Source: Candidatus Colwellbacteria bacterium RIFCSPLOWO2_01_FULL_48_10 (GTDB lineage: Bacteria > Patescibacteriota > Minisyncoccia > UBA6257 > Colwellbacteraceae). Taken from it: a stretch of 12,380 bases of DNA. The translations under genes were made by a program, and so were the position numbers. Numbering within the stretch: the first letter of the stretch is position 1; every line of letters begins with the position of its first letter. Positions 6,270 to 11,618 of the stretch are shown piece after piece. The stretch is from NCBI GenBank assembly GCA_001817755.1, contig MHIY01000023.1, forward strand, positions 77,768 to 90,147, read 5' to 3'. The notes beneath the pieces were generated by a model. That model saw only the letters and a list, made by a program, of their open reading frames with translations. It ran no database searches and was not told the DNA's origin.

Positions 6270-7245
6270 AGATGTGTCTAATGATGGTTTCTAGGTCCAT
6301 GTTGTAGGCATCGATGTCCTCGACTCGGAATATATTCAGTAGTTTTTGCATTGCTTCTTGCAGGCTCATCTTAGTCATGTCTACCATGACGGTTACCTTG
6401 TCTTCATTCTTGAGTGCATAACGCATGCCCGCAGACAGTTCAGGGAATGCGCTAAAACGGTCCTCGGGGATGAGGTCGATATATTTTTCATAGGCAAAGG
6501 TCTTGGATAGTTCCTGGGTCGGTAAGTCTTTTATGAGTACTCCGTGATTGATGATGATGGTTCGGTCGCAAAGCGTCTCGATGTCGCCGACATCGTGGGA
6601 GGTTAGGAATATGGTAGTTTTTTCGTCGCGGTTTATCTTTAGAAGTAGGTCGCGCAGGGATTTTTTTGCCACGACGTCCAGGCCTATTGTTGGCTCGTCA
6701 AGGAAGATGATTTTCGGTTTGTGCATGAGCGAGGCAGCCACCTCGGCGCGCATGCGCTGACCGAGTGAAAGTTTGCGCACAGGCTGGTCGATGAACGAAT
6801 CCATTTCGAAGAGGTGAGTGAGCTCGGCCATTCTCTTTTGGATTTCTTTTCCAGGCATATCATACATCGTGCCGAAGAATTCCAAGGAATCGGTGAGCGG
6901 TAGGTTTGGTAAGAGCTGAGATCTTTGCCCGAAAACGGTACCTATCTGATAGGCAAGTCTTTTTCTGTCTTTTGTTGGATCTAGGCCTAGAACGCTTATG
7001 CTGCCGGAGGTGGGGAACAGGATGCCGGTTAGCATTTTGATGGTAGTCGATTTACCCGCGCCATTAGGGCCAATGAATGCTATTTTTTCCCCGTGCTCGA
7101 CCGAAAAAGAAATGTCGTCAACGGCTTTGACAGCCTTAGTGTGCGGTTTCAGTAGGTTTCGCATCCAGCCGGCCCTTTGATCTTTTACAGAGAAAGAAAA
7201 AATCTTCGATAGATTATGTATTTTGAGCGCCTTAGTTTCAGACAT
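6244..7245 (-). CDS. ABC exporter ATP-binding protein (COG4586-like)
   Basis: A 333-residue cytoplasmic ATPase that drives the two ABC-2 permeases encoded after it. Motifs: Walker A GPNGAGKST (59-67), a VFGQRSQL Q-loop (Gln107), signature LSLGQRMRAE (159-168), Walker B IIFLDEPTIGLD (179-190), and H-loop His217 in LTSHD. The variant signature LSLGQ and the FGQRSQL block are characteristic of the COG4586 group that pairs with COG4587 and COG3694 permeases, which is exactly the order here. A C-terminal extension of about 80 residues after the H-loop is a regulatory-type domain seen in many exporter ATPases. First gene of the minus-strand operon, with a TATAAT box 7 nt before ATG 7245. Confidence 0.93.
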   Translation of the reverse strand: MSETKALKIHNLSKIFSFSVKDQRAGWMRNLLKPHTKAVKAVDDISFSVEHGEKIAFIGPNGAGKSTTIKMLTGILFPTSGSISVLGLDPTKDRKRLAYQIGTVFGQRSQLLPNLPLTDSLEFFGTMYDMPGKEIQKRMAELTHLFEMDSFIDQPVRKLSLGQRMRAEVAASLMHKPKIIFLDEPTIGLDVVAKKSLRDLLLKINRDEKTTIFLTSHDVGDIETLCDRTIIINHGVLIKDLPTQELSKTFAYEKYIDLIPEDRFSAFPELSAGMRYALKNEDKVTVMVDMTKMSLQEAMQKLLNIFRVEDIDAYNMDLETIIRHIYERDPDRQ

Positions 7246-7252
7246 GAGGCTA

Positions 7253-7258
7253 ATTATA
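7253..7258 (-). promoter_or_regulatory. -10 element (TATAAT) of the exporter operon
   Basis: A perfect TATAAT on minus lies 7 nt before ATG 7245 (gap TAGCCTC). There is no Shine-Dalgarno sequence in between. It probably drives the four-gene operon that ends at 3747. Confidence 0.55.
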
Positions 7259-7316
7259 AGGCAAAGCCGAGATTCTAGATAATATTAGTCCAGTGATTGT
7301 CCATTACGGGAATAAG

Positions 7317-7454
7317 GAGGTGAATGGGCGAGCTAGATCATTCGCTAGTCTTACAGCAGCCTTCACAATTGCCGCAACATTGACCAGAATCACAGGCCTC
7401 ACATTGTTCTGTCCTAGAATTTTGGCGTGGAATGTTGTTGATGTCATTCACCTC
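7317..7454. repeat. Inverted pair of GAGGTGAATG motifs
   Basis: GAGGTGAATG at 7317-7326 on plus is repeated as CATTCACCTC at 7445-7454, so the same 10-mer points inward from both sides of a 118-bp interval. It encloses nearly all of the Cys-rich ORF. Each copy resembles a Shine-Dalgarno sequence followed too closely by ATG. The role is unknown and chance is possible. Confidence 0.4.
7338..7451 (-). CDS. Tiny Cys-rich ORF, 37 aa, possible metal-binding peptide
   Basis: From GTG 7451 to TGA 7338-7340 the minus strand encodes 37 residues whose second half contains seven cysteines: CEACDSGQCCGNCEGCC (C-x2-C-x4-CC-x2-C-x2-CC). This density is unlikely by chance and resembles small metallothionein-like or zinc-knuckle peptides. 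It matches no family I can name with certainty. No ATG exists in frame; GTG is the only ordinary start before an upstream in-frame TAG. A promoter-like TTGCAC-16-TATAGT ends 12 nt before the GTG, implying a leader of about 6 nt. It lies divergent to the probable Zur/zinc-uptake operon, so a zinc-storage or zinc-buffering role is an attractive inference. It could also be a remnant of a longer gene. Confidence 0.45.
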   Translation of the reverse strand: MNDINNIPRQNSRTEQCEACDSGQCCGNCEGCCKTSE

Positions 7455-7463
7455 TTCAGAAAT

Positions 7464-7491
7464 ACTATAATGTTTAGGACTGTTTGTGCAA
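7464..7491 (-). promoter_or_regulatory. Promoter-like element facing the Cys-rich ORF
   Basis: On minus, TTGCAC (7486-7491) is followed after 16 bp by TATAGT (7464-7469). A TATAAT on plus overlaps the same place (7466-7471), so the site could also fire rightward into the structured repeat at 7499-7571. Confidence 0.35.
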
Positions 7492-7498
7492 TGCTACG

Positions 7499-7571
7499 TC
7501 AGGCAGTGAAGTTGGACAGGTCGCCAGGGGCGACAATGGCCGTAGGCCAAGTCCAACTTCTACTCGCCTGA
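7499..7571. repeat. Compact three-way-junction inverted repeat (structured DNA or RNA element)
   Basis: A 10-bp closing stem (7508-7517 with 7551-7560, GAAGTTGGAC/GTCCAACTTC) encloses two smaller perfect hairpins: GTCGCC-AGG-GGCGAC (7520-7534) and TGGCC-GTA-GGCCA (7537-7549). They are joined by only 1-2 unpaired bases. An outer 6-bp helix TCAGGC/GCCTGA (7499-7504 with 7566-7571) extends it. It ends exactly at the -35 box of the regulator promoter. No RNA family was recognised. It could be a small structured RNA, a cruciform, or a miniature repeat. Confidence 0.6.
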
Positions 7572-7601
7572 TTGACAAACGCAACTTGGTTGCGTTATTA
7601 T
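7572..7601 (+). promoter_or_regulatory. Sigma70-type promoter of the Fur-zinc uptake operon
   Basis: A perfect -35 TTGACA (7572-7577) and a -10 TATTAT (7596-7601) with an 18-bp spacer (or TTATTA at 17 bp). RNA should start about 7608, placing ATG 7610 essentially at the 5' end. It is the strongest promoter in the window by consensus match. Confidence 0.8.
7578..7596 (+). promoter_or_regulatory. Probable Zur operator in the promoter spacer
   Basis: AACGCAAC-TTG-GTTGCGTT is a perfect 8-3-8 inverted repeat filling the spacer between -35 and -10. A dimeric repressor bound here would block RNA polymerase. Since the first gene downstream is a Fur-family regulator followed by zinc transport genes, autoregulation by that protein is the simplest reading. 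Confidence 0.7.
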
Positions 7602-7609
7602 GAAGCGGC

Positions 7610-7984
7610 ATGAAGAATACTAAGTTTACCCAAGAACTCCGCGGGATATTTGCGGCCAGCGCGAAGCCGCTCACCGTGGCGGATATTCTGGGCATTTTGA
7701 GGTTGAAAAAATTGAGACCGAACAAGACTACTATTTATCGTCAGTTGGAGAAGATGACGCGGGCGAAGGATCTAGAGCATGTTCATTTCGAGAGCAGAGG
7801 ACTGGGTTACGAAAAGGCCCGGGAGCATCATCATCACTTGATTTGCAATAGTTGCGAGAAGATTGAAGACCTGGTGATCAAAGACGAGCAAAAGATGTTC
7901 GACCGTCTTTTGGGTCGTAAAGAGTTTAAGGCGCAGGAGCATCACTTGGAAATATTTGGCCTATGCATGGCCTGTAGCAGATAG
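7610..7984 (+). CDS. zur: Fur-family metalloregulator, probable zinc uptake regulator (Zur)
   Basis: A 124-residue Fur-family repressor. The N-terminal winged helix includes the recognition-helix segment PNKTTIYRQLEKM (about 37-49). The dimer domain carries EHHHHLICNSC (72-82), the hallmark metal/His cluster with Cys79 and Cys82, and ends GLCMACSR with Cys119 and Cys122. The two CxxC pairs form the usual structural zinc site. The protein is slightly short (family 130-150), with a trimmed C-terminus. It is the first gene of an operon with a zinc ABC transporter (6 bp before ZnuA), which favours Zur over Fur or PerR. A perfect inverted repeat in its own promoter supports autorepression when zinc is sufficient. 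Confidence 0.9.
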   Translation: MKNTKFTQELRGIFAASAKPLTVADILGILRLKKLRPNKTTIYRQLEKMTRAKDLEHVHFESRGLGYEKAREHHHHLICNSCEKIEDLVIKDEQKMFDRLLGRKEFKAQEHHLEIFGLCMACSR

Positions 7985-7990
7985 ATCGAC

Positions 7991-8914
7991 ATGAACAAAA
8001 TTTTAAGCGTTGTGATCGGAGCAGTTCTTGTTCTCGGTATTGTGGGCATTGCGGTCGGGCAACGGCCAGCAGTTCAGGAATTGCCTGACGATAGATTAAA
8101 GGTGGCGGCGAGTTTCTACCCGCTTTATTTTATGGCGCGGGAAATCGGCGGAGACAAGGCGGAAGTGGCGAACATCACTCCCGCGGGCGCCGAACCACAT
8201 GATTATGAGCCTACCGCCCGAGACATTTTGCGCCTGCAAGAGAGTAAGCTAGTTGTCTTGAACGGCGCCGGTTTGGAGCCTTGGAGCGACATTGTCGCCG
8301 AAGATGCTGATGCCGATAAGATCGTGATAGTCAAAGCCGGAGAAGATCTCGCCAACCGCGAAGTTGTGGAGGAAGGCGAGAAGACTATCGACCCGCATGT
8401 GTGGCTGAGCCCTCGGTTGACGGTCAAGATGGCTGATAAGATTTTAGCCGGTTTTGCGCAGGCTGATGTCTATAATGCGCCATACTACCGGGCCAATGCT
8501 GCAAAACTTAAGTCCGAATTTGCTAAGCTTGATGCTGAATATGTCGCCGGCCTGAAAGACTGTACTCAGAAGAACATAGTCACTTCCCACGTGGCTTTCG
8601 GTTATCTCGCGTCGGCATATGGTTTCCAGCAGGTAGCCATAAGCGGATTGTCTACCGAAAGCGAGCCCTCCATCGGCGAACTGGCCGAAATCGCCAAGTT
8701 CGCCAAAGCCAACAACATCAAATACATATTTTTTGAGAGCCTGCTGAGCCCCAAGTTTTCCGAAACTATAGCTCACGAAATAGGCGCTACAACCCTCGTC
8801 TTGAACCCACTGGAAGGATTAACCCCTGGCGAGCTTGCCGCAGGCAAGAACTATTTCACCGAAATGAGAAATAACTTGTTTAATTTACAAACTGCACTTC
8901 AATGCAAAAAATAG
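7991..8914 (+). CDS. znuA: Zinc ABC transporter substrate-binding protein (ZnuA/AdcA-like)
   Basis: A 307-residue cluster A-I metal-binding protein that captures Zn2+ outside the membrane. The N-terminal hydrophobic segment (residues 4-23) has no lipobox Cys, so it is either a membrane anchor or a signal peptidase I substrate. Predicted ligands are His70 (PAGAEPHDYEPT), His136 (DPHVWLSP), His200 (TSHVAFGYL) and Glu275 (LNPLEGLT). Three His plus Glu in the NPLEGLT context is the AdcA-type zinc site; manganese-type proteins have Glu at the third position. The His-rich loop of many zinc-binding proteins is missing; a short acidic stretch (residues 124-130) takes its place. It overlaps or nearly touches the ATPase gene downstream. 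Confidence 0.93.
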   Translation: MNKILSVVIGAVLVLGIVGIAVGQRPAVQELPDDRLKVAASFYPLYFMAREIGGDKAEVANITPAGAEPHDYEPTARDILRLQESKLVVLNGAGLEPWSDIVAEDADADKIVIVKAGEDLANREVVEEGEKTIDPHVWLSPRLTVKMADKILAGFAQADVYNAPYYRANAAKLKSEFAKLDAEYVAGLKDCTQKNIVTSHVAFGYLASAYGFQQVAISGLSTESEPSIGELAEIAKFAKANNIKYIFFESLLSPKFSETIAHEIGATTLVLNPLEGLTPGELAAGKNYFTEMRNNLFNLQTALQCKK

Positions 8915-9672
8915 ACATTCCACGGACAATGATCGAGGTCAAAGACATCTCGTTCTCGTACGGTCCGGATGAGATATTATCGAACATAAGCCTCCATATA
9001 GAAAAAGGGGATTATTTGGGCATTGTGGGGCCAAACGGTTCGGGTAAGACGACTTTGCTGAAGATTATGCTTGGACTCCTTCGTCCGGCATCCGGATTGG
9101 TGGCCTTGTTCGGCAAAGATGTTTCGAATTTCAAAGAATGGCCGAAGATCGGATATGTTCCGCAAAAAGTCACGAACTTTGACGCTAATTTTCCAGTTAC
9201 GGTCAAAGAAGTTGTGATGATGGGCCGGTATGCCCGGCGCGGATTGTTCCACGAAACGACAGTCCAGGACGAAAGATTGGTAAGACAGGTCTTGGAGCAG
9301 GTTGAGATGTGGGAGCACAGAGACCGCCTTATTGGCGACTTGTCGGGCGGGCAGCAGCAGCGTGTATTTATTGCGCGAGCGCTCGCGACCGAGCCGGAGA
9401 TAATATTTTTGGACGAGCCGACGACGGGCATCGACCAGAAAACCCAGAACGGATTCTACTCTTTACTCAGAAAGCTTAACCGCGAACTTCACCTGACTTT
9501 GGTCCTGATATCCCATGACATAGACATGATCGCGCGCGAGGCAAAGCATGTCGCCTGCATCAATCGGACGCTGGTGTGCTATGGCTTGCCGGCGGAATTC
9601 TTAAAATACAACAGTGCGACCGATATTTTTTCCGGAGGCGTAAAAATAATCGCGCACAAGCACGACCACTAG
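8902..9672 (+). CDS. znuC: Zinc ABC transporter ATP-binding protein
   Basis: A 256-residue cytoplasmic ATPase of the metal-cation ABC family. Walker A GPNGSGKTT (43-51), Q-loop YVPQ (Gln88), signature LSGGQQQR (147-154), Walker B IIFLDEP (167-173) with the TTGID D-loop, and H-loop His205 (LISHD). The C-terminus ends AHKHDH, a small His cluster that could bind metal. Two starts are possible: ATG 8902, overlapping znuA by 13 bp, and ATG 8929 (MIEVKDISFSYG), 14 bp after the znuA stop. The second gives the usual family N-terminus; neither has a convincing Shine-Dalgarno sequence. Confidence 0.93.
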   Translation: MQKIDIPRTMIEVKDISFSYGPDEILSNISLHIEKGDYLGIVGPNGSGKTTLLKIMLGLLRPASGLVALFGKDVSNFKEWPKIGYVPQKVTNFDANFPVTVKEVVMMGRYARRGLFHETTVQDERLVRQVLEQVEMWEHRDRLIGDLSGGQQQRVFIARALATEPEIIFLDEPTTGIDQKTQNGFYSLLRKLNRELHLTLVLISHDIDMIAREAKHVACINRTLVCYGLPAEFLKYNSATDIFSGGVKIIAHKHDH

Positions 9673-9681
9673 ACACCCCAT

Positions 9682-10479
9682 ATGATCCTAGACATTTTTC
9701 AATATGGTTTTGCCCTACGCGCCATTGAGGCGGGGATCATTGTTGCCATCATCGCGCCGCTTATAGGCATATTTTTGGTTCTCCGCAGGTATTCGCTCAT
9801 TGCTGACACACTGGCCCATGTATCGCTGGCTGGCGTGGCCGTCGGAGCGCTTATAGGCTTTAATCCCGTCATTACCGCCCTTTTAGCCACGGTAGTATCG
9901 TCGTTGGGCATAGAGCGTCTGCGCACATCAAAGAAGGTCTATGGCGAATCGGCGTTGTCGCTTTTCTTGTCGGGGAGCCTGGCTTTGGCCGTGGTCTTAC
10001 TTAGTATCGCCAAAGGTCTCAACGCCAATCTTTTGAATTATCTGTTCGGGAGCATCGTTACAGTTACGACGAATGACATTTTTATTATTTCCGCGCTGGC
10101 CGCCGTTGTCATCGTTACGCTCTTACTTTTCTACAAAGAACTTATTTACATTACTTTTGACGAAGAAGCGGCTAGGGTGAGCGGAATACCTGTTCGCTCG
10201 ATCAACGCCATACTCATGGTTCTCTCGGCATTCACCGTTTCCATTTCCATTCCGATCGTGGGCGTTCTTCTTATTGCCGCCCTTATCGTGATACCTGTAG
10301 TAGCTGCTCTCCAACTGCGACAGAGTTTTGCGAAGACCATTCTTTGCGCGGAGGCGATCTCTCTATTCTCGGTTCTCGCGGGCATCGTTGTTTCTTTTTA
10401 TTTCGATCTCGCGACTGGCGGCACAATTGTGCTTATCATGCTAATCATATTCGGCGGTGTTTCGGTTTGGAAGAAGTGA
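9682..10479 (+). CDS. znuB: Zinc ABC transporter permease (ABC-3 family)
   Basis: A 265-residue polytopic membrane protein of the ABC-3 family (ZnuB/TroC type) that forms the zinc import channel as a homodimer. About eight hydrophobic segments are visible. The hallmark FLVLRRYSLIADTLAHVSLAGVAVG (about 31-55) is present, as is the cytoplasmic coupling part ITFDEEAARVSGIPV (157-171). Starts 9 bp after the ATPase stop and ends the operon at TGA 10477-10479; a perfect palindrome follows 31 bp later. Confidence 0.93.
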   Translation: MILDIFQYGFALRAIEAGIIVAIIAPLIGIFLVLRRYSLIADTLAHVSLAGVAVGALIGFNPVITALLATVVSSLGIERLRTSKKVYGESALSLFLSGSLALAVVLLSIAKGLNANLLNYLFGSIVTVTTNDIFIISALAAVVIVTLLLFYKELIYITFDEEAARVSGIPVRSINAILMVLSAFTVSISIPIVGVLLIAALIVIPVVAALQLRQSFAKTILCAEAISLFSVLAGIVVSFYFDLATGGTIVLIMLIIFGGVSVWKK

Positions 10480-10510
10480 CACCTTTGCATTTAGGTTTCG
10501 TGTGATGTGT

Positions 10511-10548
10511 CACCTCAACAACTTCCCGATCGGGAAGTTGTTGAGGTG
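10511..10548. terminator. Second perfect 38-bp palindrome between convergent genes
   Basis: The left arm CACCTCAACAACTTCCCGA is followed directly by its exact reverse complement, again centred on CGATCG. It lies between the end of the zinc permease (plus) and the end of the hypothetical gene at 10581 (minus), the same setting and exactly the same length as the palindrome at 2517-2554, but with a different arm sequence. It lacks a following U-tract on either strand. A partially overlapping GTGACAC/GTGTCAC pair (10476-10482, 10507-10513) could compete with it. Confidence 0.6.
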
Positions 10549-10580
10549 TTGGTTCGGCGAGGCTGGCAAGCGTAAGAACT

Positions 10581-11000
10581 TTACACAACCCAGGCGCCCA
10601 TAATCTCGAGAAAATCATCCTTCCTTGCCTCCAGACATATTTCGCGCAGGTGCTTAAAGATGTTTGCTTCAGGAGCTATCTCGTAATGCCCGGTTATCCG
10701 GCCATTCTTATAAAACCTCAGATGATATTGAAAGATGCCCTCATGGACCTTGCGCATGCTAAAAAGTTCGTCGATGTCTTTGTAAGCCATAAAGTGTCTC
10801 CGGAAGCCCACACTTCTCATGTAGGCAAGAAATTCTTTAGGGGTTTTGTCGGGCTTAAGATAGCCCAAGTGCTTTTTATCCTTATCTTTTTCTCGCCAGA
10901 CAATTCGCCACTTTCCCATACACATCCTCGCGAGAGGCCAAACCGGCGCCGTCAGCAGCCAGAAAGATTTTTTTGCCCTTCGCAGTATTTTTCGCACCAT
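10581..11000 (-). CDS. Hypothetical protein, 139 aa
   Basis: Not recognised. A basic N-terminus (MVRKILRRAKKSFW) is followed by a short hydrophobic patch (LLTAPVWPLARMCMG, residues 15-29) that is too weak for a sure membrane helix. A globular part follows with KTPKEFLAYMRSVGF, then FQYHLRFYKNGRITGHYEIAPEAN, which looks like paired beta strands with conserved-type aromatic and His residues. The start at ATG 11000 has TATACT 6 nt upstream, fitting the promoter pattern of other first genes. It is convergent with the zinc operon and divergent from the gene at 11061. Confidence 0.75.
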   Translation of the reverse strand: MVRKILRRAKKSFWLLTAPVWPLARMCMGKWRIVWREKDKDKKHLGYLKPDKTPKEFLAYMRSVGFRRHFMAYKDIDELFSMRKVHEGIFQYHLRFYKNGRITGHYEIAPEANIFKHLREICLEARKDDFLEIMGAWVV

Positions 11001-11006
11001 CTCTTA

Positions 11007-11012
11007 AGTATA
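11007..11012 (-). promoter_or_regulatory. -10 element (TATACT) of the 139-aa hypothetical gene
   Basis: TATACT on minus lies 6 nt before ATG 11000, with no room for a Shine-Dalgarno sequence. Confidence 0.45.
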
Positions 11013-11045
11013 ACTCATGGCATCAAATTTTGACGGGCATCGGTG

Positions 11046-11051
11046 TATAAT
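11046..11051 (+). promoter_or_regulatory. -10 element (TATAAT) of the exported beta-domain protein gene
   Basis: A perfect TATAAT lies 9 nt before ATG 11061. The gap contains AAGGTG, which looks like a Shine-Dalgarno sequence but sits only 2 nt from the ATG, so the two readings compete. Confidence 0.5.
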
Positions 11052-11060
11052 TAAGGTGTT

Positions 11061-11585
11061 ATGTTGATAAAGATTTTTGCAGTCCTATGTTTTCTATTGA
11101 TAAACGGCGGAATCGCATACGCCGACCATCAGGGTCCGGAACGGATAGTTGAGGGGAAGTACGGCATTGTTCTTTCGATAATCCCCGGCGACACCGTTAA
11201 TTCGCTCAGCCTACGTTTTTTCATAAATGACGCCAGGACCGGAAAGCGCGTGTCGGACATAACCGCTGCCGTATCCATAGACGATCAGGACGGAGTGCTG
11301 GTGCTAACCGGCCAATCGGTGGAGGTAAAAGATGGCGCAGCGGAATTGAAATACATATTTCCCATGAGTGGCCTTTTCGATGTGTCGCTGGAGTTCAAGA
11401 AGAACGGGGAGGATCGTACTTATCGGCCGGAAGCATGGTCGGTATGGGTTCCGGGGAAAGATGGCGTCAGCATTGGTTCATCCTATCCGATAGGTTTTTC
11501 GGAGCTTGCGAGTATGGGCTTGGGCGTGTTTGCAATCGCGCTGATAATTTGGAGTTTCATTACTAACAGAAAGAAGGTTGCTTAA
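11061..11585 (+). CDS. Exported, C-terminally membrane-anchored beta-sandwich protein (YtkA/FixH-like)
   Basis: A 174-residue protein with a signal peptide (residues 1-21, ending GIAYA before DHQGPE), an extracytoplasmic beta-rich domain of about 110 residues, and a single C-terminal membrane helix (about 149-167) followed by a basic stop-transfer NRKKVA. The domain layout (SLRFFINDARTGKRVSDITAAVSI, then ELKYIFPMSGLFDVSLEF) resembles the Ig-like YtkA/FixH folds, some of which are linked to copper handling, but I see no convincing metal-ligand set. Starts at ATG 11061; the next gene begins 33 bp after its stop, though with its own -10 box. Function unknown. Confidence 0.75.
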   Translation: MLIKIFAVLCFLLINGGIAYADHQGPERIVEGKYGIVLSIIPGDTVNSLSLRFFINDARTGKRVSDITAAVSIDDQDGVLVLTGQSVEVKDGAAELKYIFPMSGLFDVSLEFKKNGEDRTYRPEAWSVWVPGKDGVSIGSSYPIGFSELASMGLGVFAIALIIWSFITNRKKVA

Positions 11586-11600
11586 AAATAGCGATTCATA

Positions 11601-11609
11601 TGGTATAAT
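11601..11609 (+). promoter_or_regulatory. Extended -10 promoter (TGGTATAAT) of the membrane sensor gene
   Basis: TATAAT at 11604-11609 with an extended-10 TG. RNA would begin near 11616, after the first ATG (11613) but just before the second (11619), so the promoter favours the second ATG as start. Confidence 0.55.
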
Positions 11610-11618
11610 GCTATGCGT

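Noticed and set aside
7443..7445. ATG directly after the GAGGTGA run on minus, opening a 47-codon frame that overlaps the Cys-rich ORF
   Set aside because: The Shine-Dalgarno-like run ends only one base before the ATG, and the translation has no recognisable features, whereas the neighbouring frame shows the striking Cys pattern.
7511..7557. Integron attC-like site, because GTTGGAC and GTCCAAC match GTTRRRY and RYYYAAC
   Set aside because: The order is reversed relative to attC (RYYYAAC should come first and GTTRRRY last), the arms are perfectly paired without the usual bulged bases, and no integrase or cassette is nearby.
7293..7571. 92-codon plus-strand frame in the divergent region
   Set aside because: It runs through the three-way-junction repeat and the antisense of the Cys-rich frame, has no promoter or ribosome site, and its translation resembles no protein.
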